From: Aquihabitans sp. G128
GTDB lineage: Bacteria > Actinomycetota > Acidimicrobiia > Acidimicrobiales > Iamiaceae
Length of the DNA: 64,000 nucleotides
Assembly: GCF_019048865.1 (NCBI RefSeq)
Contig: NZ_CP077604.1
Span: 3,596,001-3,660,000 of the forward strand
Reading direction: 5' to 3'
Below, piece by piece: positions 36,415 to 44,537 of the stretch (position 1 is the first letter of the stretch; every line of letters starts with the position of its first letter). Below the pieces are notes generated by a model, which worked only from the letters and a program-made list of their open reading frames with translations, searched no databases and was not told the DNA's origin. Made by a program: the position numbers and the translations under genes.

Positions 36415-37681
36415 CCGCCGACCCGGACATCCCCCAGCGCCCGCAGCCGCCGGCGGCCCGGCGGCCGCCCCGACCGGCGGCGGGACCGCCCCGCCCGGCA
36501 TCGGGGGCCGCACCCCGCCCGCCCCGCCCCGGCGCCGCGAAGCGGCCGTCGACCGCTCGGCCCGCGCCCCGGACCGGTGGCGCGGCCCGCCCCGGCTCCA
36601 AGGCTGCGGGTGCCGCCGCCAAGCCCAAGCCCAAGGCCGCTCGCCCGGGCCCGGGGTCGGCCGCGCCGCGGCCCGCGGCTCGCCGCCCGATCCCCGATGC
36701 GCCGGGTCCCCGTCCCGAGCGTCCCGTCCGCCGCACCCGTCCGGCCCCGCCGCGCGCCACCACCTCGAGCGTCACCTTCCGCGACACCGGGTCCACCCCG
36801 GTCGTCGCCGCCCGGGCCCCGAAGGCCGCCGCCCGGCCCGCCCCGAAGGGCGAGGCGGTCGTCCAGGAGCTGCTGCCGGACCCGCCGTCGCCCCGCACCG
36901 CGTTCCGCCAGCGCTACGGCGTCGTCTACAACACCCAGGGCCCCCGGCTCCGGCTGGGCGTGGCCTGGGTCGTGGTCGTCGCAGCCGCGCTCGGCTTCGA
37001 GCCGCTCCGCCCGTACGGCCTGGCCACCCTGTACGCCGTGGTGGCGGGCGCCGCCGCCCTCCAGGTCGTCGGCGCGTGGCACACCGTGCGCACCGGTGCC
37101 GACCGGTGGGTCGCCGCGCTGGGCGCCTCCACGCTGCCCGTGCTCGCCACCCAGGGCGTGCGTCCGCTCGGAGCCGGGATGCTCGCCCTGGTGGTCGCCG
37201 CGGTGGTCGTGGCGGCCCAGCGGCGCGAGCGCCAGATGCCCCTGCTGGCTGCCGCCGGCCACACCGTCCTGGCGGCGGGGGTGTGCGGCGGGTCGGTGGC
37301 CTCGCTGGTGCTGCTGGCCCACTACGAGATCCTGGCCGCCTGCATCCTCGTGGTCTTCCTGATGGTCTACGACGCCAGCGACTACCTGATCGGCTCGGGC
37401 GCCACCAACGGGGTGGAGGGGCCGTTGGCCGGCGGCCTGTTCATCGCCGCGGTCACCCTGCTCTTCGCCGTGCTGGAGGTCGCCCCGTTCCGCGGCGTCG
37501 ACATCTGGAGCTTCGCCCTCCTGGCCGCGGTGGCCTGCCCGGCCGGCCAGCTGCTGGGCTCGGCCATGCTCCCCGCGCCGACGCACCGGCGCCGGCGCTG
37601 CGCCGGCTCGACTCCCTCCTCATCGTCGCGCCGGCGTGGGCCGGGCTCATCGGCCTCTACCTCCAGCGGGTGGGCAGCTAG
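36411..37681 (+). CDS. polytopic membrane protein, CdsA (phosphatidate cytidylyltransferase)-like, frameshifted near the end
   Basis: The corrected protein is about 423 residues. The first 150 are Pro/Arg/Ala-rich, basic and disordered. About eight membrane segments follow. Late motifs recall CdsA: DASDYLIGSGATNGVEGPLAGG and RRLDSLLIVAPAW (compare DR-x-DSL...P in CdsA), but several consensus residues differ, so activity is uncertain. The first frame is lost at about 37576-37583; adding one base joins LLGSAMLPAP to DAPAPALRRLDSLL, ending at 37681. Overlaps the MoaD-like gene. Confidence 0.6.
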
Positions 37682-37797
37682 GGCCCACCCGCGCCTCGCG
37701 GTGGCCGTGGCGCCACCGTCCGTGCCCCGCCGGGGCCGGGGGGCGGCGTACAGTTCGCACGGTGGTGCCGACGCCGGCCCACGACTCGGAGGAGCCC

Positions 37798-38347
37798 ATG
37801 GACCAGGATCTCGATCGGATCCTCGGTGACGAGTACCTCACCGGCCTGGCCGGGCGGACCGTCGCCGAGCTGCGGAGCTCGCGCCGAGTGCCAGGCCCTC
37901 GAGACCAAGCTCTCGTTCCTGCGGCGCATGGTCCAGGGCCGCCACGACATCGTCACCGGCGAGCAGGACCGCCGCCGGGGCGGTGGCGACCCGGACGACG
38001 TGGCCGGCCTGGTCGAGCGGCTCCCGGAGATCCTCGCCGACCGCATCCGCGCCCCCGGCCCGGGCCGCCTCCCGTCGTCCATCGAGCCCGGCGAGCCCGA
38101 CGGGCGCCTCGTCGAGCGGTTCGAGTCGATCGCCGAGGCGGTGCCGCTCGATGCCCCCGATGCGGTGGCCGACGACGACCTGCAGGTGGCGGCCGACGAG
38201 CTCGAGGCCCTGGAGCACGAGGTGTCCCAGCTCCGGCGGTCGATGTTCGACGCGATCGACGCCATCGAGGCCGAGCTCACGGCGCGCTACCGCGACGGCG
38301 AGGCCCACGTCGAGGACCTGCTGACGGCCCAGGCCGACGACGCCTGA
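37798..38347 (+). CDS. rsiG: RsiG-like c-di-GMP-binding anti-sigma factor, with a frameshift near the N terminus
   Basis: The corrected protein is about 182 residues, largely a helical hairpin. It carries the RsiG ligand motif E(X)3S(X)2R(X)3Q(X)3D exactly, in ETKLSFLRRMVQGRHD, and a second copy in which Phe replaces Gln (EHEVSQLRRSMFDAID). In Streptomyces two such motifs let RsiG bind a c-di-GMP dimer and sequester sigma WhiG. The start (DLDRILGDEYLTGLAGRTVAELR) and the rest are in different frames; one extra base lies at about 37876-37886. GGAGGAG precedes the ATG. No whiG gene is in the window. Confidence 0.8.
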
Positions 38348-38505
38348 CCTCCCGGGCGGTGCCCGCCGCCGCGCGGGTGATCTGCCTGGTCGATGGCGGC
38401 CATCGCCCGGAGCGCCGCAGGTCAGCGGGCACATCGGCGCCCTGGGGCGCTCGCGAGAGGTGAACGACCGCTCGCGCCAGTTGTGGTTCCGCGGCGGGCG
38501 TGACC

Positions 38506-38511
38506 TAGCCT
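38506..38511 (+). promoter_or_regulatory. -10 box (TAGCCT) for the XRE regulator
   Basis: TAGCCT ends seven bases before ATG 38519; TTGTGG at 38481-38486 is a possible -35 with a 19-base spacer. Confidence 0.45.
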
Positions 38512-38518
38512 TTTCCCC

Positions 38519-38971
38519 ATGGCACCCGAGCTCGAGACCCGTTGGCGAGACCTGGGCGAGTTCATCCGCGAGCAGCGCCGCGTGGGCCACCTGTCGCTGC
38601 GCAAGCTCTCCGAGATGGCCGGCATCTCCAACCCGTACCTGAGCCAGATCGAGCGGGGCCTCCGCAAGCCGTCGGCCGAGATCCTCCAGCAGATCGCCCG
38701 GGCCCTCGAGATCAGCTCCGAGACCCTCTACGTGCGCGCCGGCATCCTCGAGGCGCGCGAGGGCGACACGGACCTGATCACCGAGATCCGTCGGGACCCG
38801 TGGCTCAACGAGGAGCAGAAGAAGACCCTCGTGCAGATCTACGAGTCCTTCCGTGCCGAGCGGCGGGCCGCCGGCTTCGAGCCCTTCGGCGACCTCGCCG
38901 CCCCGGCCGTCGACGGCGCGCCGGACGACGATCTCGAAGGCACGGAATCCGGGGCCCTCGCCGGACGTTGA
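38519..38971 (+). CDS. XRE family transcriptional regulator
   Basis: 150 residues. HTH at about 22-75 (LSLRKLSEMAGISNPYLSQIERGLRKPSAEILQQIARAL), followed by a helical region (DPWLNEEQKKTLVQIYESFRAERR) and an acidic end. The arrangement matches small actinobacterial regulators. Its stop overlaps the mshA TTG start (TTGA). The target is unknown; co-expression with mshA is inferred from the overlap. Confidence 0.9.
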   Translation: MAPELETRWRDLGEFIREQRRVGHLSLRKLSEMAGISNPYLSQIERGLRKPSAEILQQIARALEISSETLYVRAGILEAREGDTDLITEIRRDPWLNEEQKKTLVQIYESFRAERRAAGFEPFGDLAAPAVDGAPDDDLEGTESGALAGR

Positions 38972-40194
38972 CCGAGGCCGTGGCCGAGCTCGCCGTCCTC
39001 TCCCTGCACTCCTCGCCGCTGGCCCAGCCGGGCACCGGCGACAGCGGCGGCATGAACGTCTACGTCCGCGAGCTGGCGGCGGCGCTGGCGCAGGCCGGCG
39101 TGGGCACCACCGTCTACGTGCGGCGCTGGGCGCCGGACCTGCCCGACGAGGTGGCCGTCGAGCCCGGCTTCCGGGTGGTCCACCTCGACGCCGGACCGAT
39201 CGACCTGCCGAAGGAGGACCTGCCCGACACCGTCGACGCGTTCACCGAGGCCCTGGTCCACCGCTTGGGTCGGGATCCGGTCGACGTCATCCACGCCAAC
39301 TACTGGCTGTCGGGCGTGGTGGGCCACCGGGTGAAGCACCGCCTCGACCTGCCGCTGGTCTCGACGTTCCACACCCTCGCCCGGGTCAAGGCCGAGACCG
39401 GCGACCACGAGCCGGACCGCCGCATCGACGCCGAGGCCGAGGTCATCGGCTGCTCGGACGTGATCCTCGCCAACTCCGTCGAGGAGGTCTCCCAGCTCGA
39501 GCGGCTCTACGGCGCCGAGCCCCGCCGGATCGAGGTCGTGGCCCCGGGCGTCGAGCACGCCTTCTTCTCGCCCGGTGACCAGGGCGGGGCCCGTCGCGCC
39601 CTCGGGCTGAGCGAGGCGGCCCCCATCCTCCTGTTCGTGGGCCGCATCCAACCGCTGAAGGGCCTCCAGGTGGCCGTCGGCGCCCTCGCCGCGCTGAACC
39701 GGCCCGACGCCCGCCTGGTGGTGGTCGGCGGCCCCAGCGGCGCCGAGGGCGCGGCGGAGCTGGCGCGGGTCCAGTCCCTGGCGGCGTCGCTCGGGGTCAC
39801 GGGCCAGATCCAGTACGTCGCGCCGCAGCCGCACCACCTGCTGTCCACCTGGTACCGCGCCGCCGACGTCGTGCTGGTGCCGAGCCGCTCGGAGTCCTTC
39901 GGCCTCGTCGCGCTGGAGGCGGCGGCGTGCGGGACCCCGGTCGTGGCCGCCGCCGTCGGGGGCCTGCGGACGCTCGTCGAGCACGACCGGACCGGCCTCC
40001 TGGTCGACGGCCGGGACCCGGTCGCCTTCGGTGCCGCGGTCGCCTCGATCCTCGATCGGCCCGCCTACGCCGCCGCGCTCGGCGCGGCCGCCGCCGAGCG
40101 CGCCCGGGGCTACACGTGGTCCACCGCCGCCGCGCGCCTGCGGCGCATCTACGCCGACCTGAGCACCCGCGCCCTGGTCGACTGCGCGGCCTAG
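38968..40194 (+). CDS. mshA: D-inositol-3-phosphate glycosyltransferase MshA (GT4)
   Basis: 408 residues. The MshA N terminus SPLAQPGTGDSGGMNVYVREL is distinctive; the second domain has the donor-site E-x7-E (ESFGLVALEA). It transfers GlcNAc from UDP-GlcNAc to inositol-3-phosphate, the first step of mycothiol synthesis. The TTG start overlaps the regulator stop; a GTG at 38980 is possible. A YbjN gene follows 1.5 kb later, as in other actinobacteria, but a sigma factor and a GGDEF-like gene intervene. Confidence 0.92.
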   Translation: MTEAVAELAVLSLHSSPLAQPGTGDSGGMNVYVRELAAALAQAGVGTTVYVRRWAPDLPDEVAVEPGFRVVHLDAGPIDLPKEDLPDTVDAFTEALVHRLGRDPVDVIHANYWLSGVVGHRVKHRLDLPLVSTFHTLARVKAETGDHEPDRRIDAEAEVIGCSDVILANSVEEVSQLERLYGAEPRRIEVVAPGVEHAFFSPGDQGGARRALGLSEAAPILLFVGRIQPLKGLQVAVGALAALNRPDARLVVVGGPSGAEGAAELARVQSLAASLGVTGQIQYVAPQPHHLLSTWYRAADVVLVPSRSESFGLVALEAAACGTPVVAAAVGGLRTLVEHDRTGLLVDGRDPVAFGAAVASILDRPAYAAALGAAAAERARGYTWSTAAARLRRIYADLSTRALVDCAA

Positions 40195-40423
40195 CCGCGC
40201 CGCTCCCTGCGGCGCCGCGGCGACCGGTCGTCGGCGCCGCGCGAGGGCCCCTCGGTGGCTCGCCGCCCACCGGTCGCCGAGAACAGCATCGGAACCTGGG
40301 GTTCGTGGGCTGACCCTTGTCCGGTTCGGCGCCGAGCCGGACGATGGACCACGTCGAGCCACGAGGGGTCCCGCCTCCCACGGTCGACGAGGCCCACCCC
40401 ACCGAACGCACAGGTAGCTCCCC

Positions 40424-41032
40424 TTGTCCGCACCCGCCACCCTGGCCCCTCGAACCGGCAGGCGAGCGCCGTCGCGCTTCGCGCCGCTCCCGGAGCGCAC
40501 CGACGACGACCTGCTGCTCGACGTCCGAGCCGGGGACCTGCGCGCCTACGAGGAGCTGTACCGACGGCACCAGGCCGAGGCCGGCCGCTACGCCCGCTCG
40601 CTGGTGCCGCGGGACCTCGCCGACGACCTGGTCGCCGAGGCGTTCGCCAAGATGCTGGGCGCGCTGCGGCGCGGCAAGGGCCCCACCAGCGCCCCGATCC
40701 GCTACCTCATGGTCGCCCTGCGGACGACCGCCGTCACGCTGCGGCACCGGCACCACCGCCACCACCAGGTGGTGCAGCGGCCGGAGGTCGTCGCCGCGAT
40801 CGACCACGAGCTGCCCCTCATGAGCGACGACGACCTGGTCCTGGCCTTCCGCTCGCTGTCGGCGCGGTGGCGGCAGGTCATCTTCTGGAGCGAGTTCGAC
40901 GAGCTGTCCCCGGTGGAGATCGGCGAGCGCCTCGGCCTCTCGCCCGCCGCGGCGTCGGCCCTGACCTACCGGGCCCGGCGCGGGCTGCGGGAGGCGTACC
41001 TCGCCAACCTCGCAGGTGGCGTCGTCGACTGA
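40424..41032 (+). CDS. ECF-type sigma-70 family factor
   Basis: 202 residues from TTG. Region 2 lies at about 28-95 (DDDLLLDVRAGDLRAYEELYRRH ... DLVAEAFAKML), and region 4 at about 140-195 (LVLAFRSLSARWRQVIFWSEFDELSPVEIGERLGLSPAAASALTYRARRGLR). The linker is short, as in ECF sigmas. No zinc-finger anti-sigma gene follows; the next gene is a degenerate GGDEF protein 56 bases downstream, perhaps co-transcribed. The start is uncertain, as no ribosome site is visible. Confidence 0.85.
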   Translation: MSAPATLAPRTGRRAPSRFAPLPERTDDDLLLDVRAGDLRAYEELYRRHQAEAGRYARSLVPRDLADDLVAEAFAKMLGALRRGKGPTSAPIRYLMVALRTTAVTLRHRHHRHHQVVQRPEVVAAIDHELPLMSDDDLVLAFRSLSARWRQVIFWSEFDELSPVEIGERLGLSPAAASALTYRARRGLREAYLANLAGGVVD

Positions 41033-41088
41033 GCCCGTCGACGCCGGGTCCGCCGTCATGGGCGGCGCCGGACCGGGTTGTCTCCGGC

Positions 41089-41643
41089 ATGCCGAGACCT
41101 GAGCGCCGACACCGGCGACGGCCGCCCCTCCCGCTGCTGGTGCCCGTGGACGCCGTCGACCTGATCGACCGGGCGGCGTTCGAGGCGGCGCTGGCGACCG
41201 CCCTGGACCGGGCGGGCCTGGTGGACCGCGACCTGGCCCTGCTGCTGCTGGCGATCCCCGAAGGACGGGGGCCGGCGCCGGAGATCGTGGCCTCGGCGCT
41301 GTGGCTGCACGTGCGCACCAACGACATCGTGTGCCACCTGGGCGGTCGCATGTTCGGGATCCTCCTCGACACCGACGCGGACGGCGCCCGCGTGGTCGCG
41401 AGCCGGATCCAGGCGTTCGTGGGCGACCTCCTCGCCGGCCCGACCTGGCTGGGCCTGGTGGCCGGCACCGGCGCCGACTGGACCGCCGATGGGATGCTGG
41501 CCTCGGCGTCGACCGCGCTGAGCCGCGCCCTCGACGCCCCCGGCGGGCGGATCGAGGTCGGGGTCGGCTCGGGGCCTCCCGGCGGACCGTCCGGCCAGGG
41601 TCGCGCCCGATGGCCGGGGCCCGGCGCGCCCCGCCGCAGCTGA
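41089..41643 (+). CDS. degenerate GGDEF-domain protein
   Basis: 184 residues. The fold of a diguanylate cyclase core can be followed: DRAAFEAALATALDRAG, then LWLHVRTNDIVCHLGGRMFGILL, then a final strand WLGLVAGTG. The active-site loop GG(D/E)EF is replaced by GGRMF (85-89), so synthesis of c-di-GMP is not expected. A basic N terminus and a Gly/Pro-rich tail flank the domain; there is no sensor domain. It may bind nucleotide or protein. It follows an ECF sigma gene. Confidence 0.65.
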   Translation: MPRPERRHRRRPPLPLLVPVDAVDLIDRAAFEAALATALDRAGLVDRDLALLLLAIPEGRGPAPEIVASALWLHVRTNDIVCHLGGRMFGILLDTDADGARVVASRIQAFVGDLLAGPTWLGLVAGTGADWTADGMLASASTALSRALDAPGGRIEVGVGSGPPGGPSGQGRARWPGPGAPRRS

Positions 41644-41693
41644 GCCCCGCTGCGCCGCCGGACCCGTTGCGGGGCGTCGGCGAGGGTGGTGGG

Positions 41694-41699
41694 TAGCGT
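41694..41699 (+). promoter_or_regulatory. -10 box (TAGCGT) for the YbjN gene
   Basis: TAGCGT ends seven bases before ATG 41707, predicting a leaderless transcript. Confidence 0.45.
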
Positions 41700-41706
41700 C
41701 CGGGCG

Positions 41707-42171
41707 ATGGGAACCGAGGCTGCGACCCCCGAGGAGCTGGACGCCGTCGAGGCGCGGATCGACCGGTGGGCGGGCGAGCAGCTCGCCGAGAACCCGATGG
41801 TGCTCGCCGTCGACCGCGGCGAGCCCGGCGTGCTGCGCTGGCACATCCGGCTCCAGGGCGAGGAGAAGGACGTCACCACGGTCTGGCTGACCATCCACCA
41901 GCGCACGTTGCGCTATCAGACCTACGTCCTCCCGGCCCCCGAGGAGAACCACGCCCAGTTCTACGAGCACCTCCTCCGCCGCAACCACGGCTTCAACGGC
42001 GCCGCCTTCGTGATCGGCGACGAGGATGCGGTCTTCCTCGAGGGCCAGCTGCCCCTCGACGCGGTCGACGACGACGAGCTCGACCGGGTCCTCGGCTCGC
42101 TCTACGCCTACGTGGAGCGGTGCTTCCGGCCGGCGCTCCGCATCGCCTTCGCCTCGCGGTTCCCTGCTTGA
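41707..42171 (+). CDS. YbjN domain protein (Rv0487-like)
   Basis: 154 residues, the T3SS-chaperone-like YbjN fold (WLTIHQRTLRYQTYVLPAPEENHAQFYEHLLRRNHGFNGAAFVIGDEDAVFLEGQLP). In mycobacteria the homologue lies right after mshA. It is cytosolic with no catalytic motif. The function is unknown, but the gene-neighbour link to mshA is conserved. Confidence 0.82.
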   Translation: MGTEAATPEELDAVEARIDRWAGEQLAENPMVLAVDRGEPGVLRWHIRLQGEEKDVTTVWLTIHQRTLRYQTYVLPAPEENHAQFYEHLLRRNHGFNGAAFVIGDEDAVFLEGQLPLDAVDDDELDRVLGSLYAYVERCFRPALRIAFASRFPA

Positions 42172-42367
42172 ACCTGTCATTTCGCCCCTTTCCTTGCCTT
42201 GTGGTGCGGCGCTGGTCTACCTTGCTCCGGCCTGCCAAGGCCGGGTCATCGGGAAGGTGCCCGGCCGGTCGGCTTCGTCGGGTCGCAGCCACCCCGACTC
42301 CCCCCTGGGGTGGCTGCGACCCGTCCGCTCTCCCGCCCCGGCCGCTCGTCGGGCGCTGCCGGTGCCG

Positions 42368-42373
42368 TACCCT
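42368..42373 (+). promoter_or_regulatory. -10 box (TACCCT) for proC
   Basis: TACCCT ends six bases before ATG 42380; no ribosome site is present, consistent with a leaderless transcript. Confidence 0.5.
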
Positions 42374-42379
42374 CGGGCC

Positions 42380-43161
42380 ATGAGCGAGCTGGTGGTCGTG
42401 GGTGGCGGGAAGATGGGCGAGGCGCTGGTGGGCGGCCTCCTCGCCGCCGGTTGGGCGGAGGCCTCCGCCCTCACCGTGGTGGAGCCCGACGCCGGCCGTC
42501 GGGCCGAGCTGGCCGAGCGCTTCCCCGGGCTGGGCGTCGCGCCCGAGCCGGTCGCCGGCGCCGGTGCCCTGGTCGCGGTGAAGCCGCAGCACGTGGCCGA
42601 CGTGTGCCGCTCGCTCGGCGCCCTCGGCGTGGCGCGGGTGCTCTCGATCGCCGCCGGGGTCCGCATCGCCACCATGGAGGCGGCCCTGCCGGACGGGACG
42701 GTGGTGGTGCGGGCCATGCCCAACACCCCGGCCCTGGTCGGGGCGGGCGCCGCCGCCATCGCCGGCGGATCCTCGGCGGCCGAGGAGGACCTGGCGTGGG
42801 CCGAGGCGATCCTCGGCGCCGTCGGCACCGTGGTCCGGGTGGCCGAGGAGCAGCTCGATGCGGTGACCGGCCTCTCGGGCTCGGGCCCGGCGTACGTCTT
42901 CCTGGTCGCCGAGGCGCTCATCGACGCCGGCGTGCTCCAGGGCCTGCCCGCGCCGTCGCCACCGAGCTGGCGGTCCAGACCCTGCGCGGCTCGGCGGAGC
43001 TGTTGGCCACCGGCCAGCCCGCCGCCGAGCTCCGCGCCGCCGTGACCAGCCCCGGCGGCACCACCGCAGCCGGCCTCCAGGCCCTGGAGGCCGCGGCCGT
43101 CCGTGCCGCCTTCAGCGATGCCGTCCGGGCTGCGACCGAGCGGAGCCGCGAGCTCGGGTGA
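42380..43161 (+). CDS. proC: pyrroline-5-carboxylate reductase, frameshifted
   Basis: The corrected protein is about 260 residues. The NAD(P)-binding start VVGGGKMGEALVGGLL, AVKPQHVADV, RAMPNTPALVGAG and LSGSGPAYVF are canonical. After the shift comes ATELAVQTLRGSAELL...SPGGTTAAGLQALE, the P5CR signature. It makes proline from pyrroline-5-carboxylate. The frame changes at CCC 42947-42949; one more C gives GLPRAVATELAVQ. As the sole proline gene seen it should be functional, so a sequence error is likely. A short HTH gene follows on the other strand, as after mycobacterial proC. Confidence 0.92.
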
Positions 43162-43173
43162 CCGGGCGGGCCG

Positions 43174-43413
43174 CTACCCGGCTTCGGTGTAGCGGCCGGC
43201 GAGGAACCGCTCGACGTCGTCCTCGCGGATGCGCAGCGACTTGCCGACGCGGGTGGCCGGCAGCTGCTCGGCCTTGATGAGGCGGTACACGGTCATCGTC
43301 GACACCCGGAGCTCATCGGCCACCTCGGCGACGGTCAAGAACCGGCTTCGCGCTGCAGGCGCCACGACATCGAACCCTTCGTCGAACAACGGGCGAACCG
43401 TACTTGCGCCCAC
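43174..43413 (-). CDS. excisionase-type HTH DNA-binding protein (Rv0500A-like)
   Basis: About 79 residues from GTG 43413; GTG 43365 (63 residues) is an alternative with AAGGG upstream. A MerR/excisionase winged HTH: FLTVAEVADELRVSTMTVYRLIKAEQLPATRVGKSLRIREDDVERFL. Nearly the same pattern occurs in the protein next to proC in mycobacteria. It binds DNA, but no target is known. Not linked to any phage or integrase here. Confidence 0.82.
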   Translation of the reverse strand: MGASTVRPLFDEGFDVVAPAARSRFLTVAEVADELRVSTMTVYRLIKAEQLPATRVGKSLRIREDDVERFLAGRYTEAG

Positions 43414-43512
43414 TACCACCTGCCAACAGCGAAGTGGTGGATGGTCGCGTCCGGCGGGCCGGGCCTCGCGGAGGAGCCGGGCCCGAGATGCCGCCCGCCG
43501 AGGGCCGGCCGG

Positions 43513-43518
43513 TAGCTT
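43513..43518 (+). promoter_or_regulatory. -10 box (TAGCTT) for the SAM hydrolase gene
   Basis: TAGCTT ends nine bases before GTG 43528. The transcript would have no or almost no leader. Confidence 0.4.
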
Positions 43519-43527
43519 GGGCGGGCT

Positions 43528-44397
43528 GTGACCTCGCCCTCGTACGACACGATCTCGTTCCTCTCCGACTACGGCCGCACGGACGAGTTCGTGGGGGTCG
43601 TGCACTCGGTGGTGCGGCAGCTGGCGCCGGGCACCGTGGTGATCGACGTGACCCACGACGTGCCGGCCCACGACGTGCGCGCCGGTGGGCTGGCCCTCGC
43701 CCGCTCGGCGCAGTACCTGGCGCCCGGGGTGGTCCTGGCCGTGGTCGATCCGGGCGTGGGCTCGGCCCGCCGGGCCGTGGCCATCGAGGTCGGCGACGGC
43801 GAATCGGTGTTCATCGGCCCCGACAACGGCCTGCTCGCGCCGGCGGTGGCCATGGTCGGCGGAGCCACCCGGGCCGTCGAGCTCACCAACGTCGCCTACC
43901 AGCTCGGCGCCCCGGGGCCGACGTTCGCGGGGCGAGACGTCTTCGCCCCGGCGGCGGCGCACCTCTGCGCCGGCGTGGCGCTCCTCGACCTCGGGGTCGA
44001 GGTCGACACCGCCGGGCTGATGCCGGCCACCATCCCGATCACCCGGGTCGAAGAGGACGTCCTGTACGCCGAGGTGCTGTGGACGGACCGGTACGGCAAC
44101 CTCCAGCTCAACGTCGACCCCGCCGAGGTGGAAGCCCACGGGGACCGCATCGAGCTGCGCTTCGGCGGCAAGGTCCGCACCGGGGTGCGCCACCACACCT
44201 ACGCCGAGGTCCCCACCGGTGAGATCGGCCTCGTGGTCGACTCCTACGGGCTGATCTCGATCGCGGTCGACCGGGCGTCGGCCGCCGAGGAGCTGCGCCT
44301 CGACACCGGCGACGAGGTGGCGCTCGTCGCGCTGCCCGACGACGGGCCCCAGCCCGGGCGATCCACCCCCGTGACCCTCAGGGAGAAGCACCGATGA
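43528..44397 (+). CDS. S-adenosyl-L-methionine hydrolase (DUF62, hydroxide adenosyltransferase)
   Basis: 289 residues. Family motifs: FLSDYGRTDEFVGVVHSV, DVTHDVPAHDVRAGGLAL, VVDPGVGSARR, GPDNGLLAP and the C-terminal DRYGNLQLNV. Unlike the fluorinase or chlorinase, these enzymes use water to split SAM into adenosine and methionine. The C-terminal domain is a beta barrel. The stop overlaps the ATG of a 28-residue membrane peptide. Confidence 0.9.
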   Translation: MTSPSYDTISFLSDYGRTDEFVGVVHSVVRQLAPGTVVIDVTHDVPAHDVRAGGLALARSAQYLAPGVVLAVVDPGVGSARRAVAIEVGDGESVFIGPDNGLLAPAVAMVGGATRAVELTNVAYQLGAPGPTFAGRDVFAPAAAHLCAGVALLDLGVEVDTAGLMPATIPITRVEEDVLYAEVLWTDRYGNLQLNVDPAEVEAHGDRIELRFGGKVRTGVRHHTYAEVPTGEIGLVVDSYGLISIAVDRASAAEELRLDTGDEVALVALPDDGPQPGRSTPVTLREKHR

Positions 44398-44480
44398 GAC
44401 AGGGCACCACGATCGTCCTCGCCGTCCTGCTGCTGATCATCATCCTCGCTGCCACGCTGCAGCTCGTCCTGCTGGGCTGA
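44394..44480 (+). CDS. 28-residue hydrophobic peptide
   Basis: ATG 44394 overlaps the SAM-hydrolase stop (ATGA). The product is a short polar start followed by one membrane helix (TTIVLAVLLLIIILAATLQL, then VLLG). The tight coupling and clean stop suggest a real membrane peptide, though proof would need expression or conservation data. Confidence 0.5.
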   Translation: MRQGTTIVLAVLLLIIILAATLQLVLLG

Positions 44481-44537
44481 CCGGGCCCGCCGGCCACGGT
44501 CCGCCACCACCCGGCGGCGGTGCAACACTGGCGAGCC

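Noticed and set aside
43174..43413. Phage or integrative element signalled by an excisionase-like gene
   Set aside because: No integrase, att repeat or other phage gene is near. The protein matches the small HTH that conserves its place next to proC.
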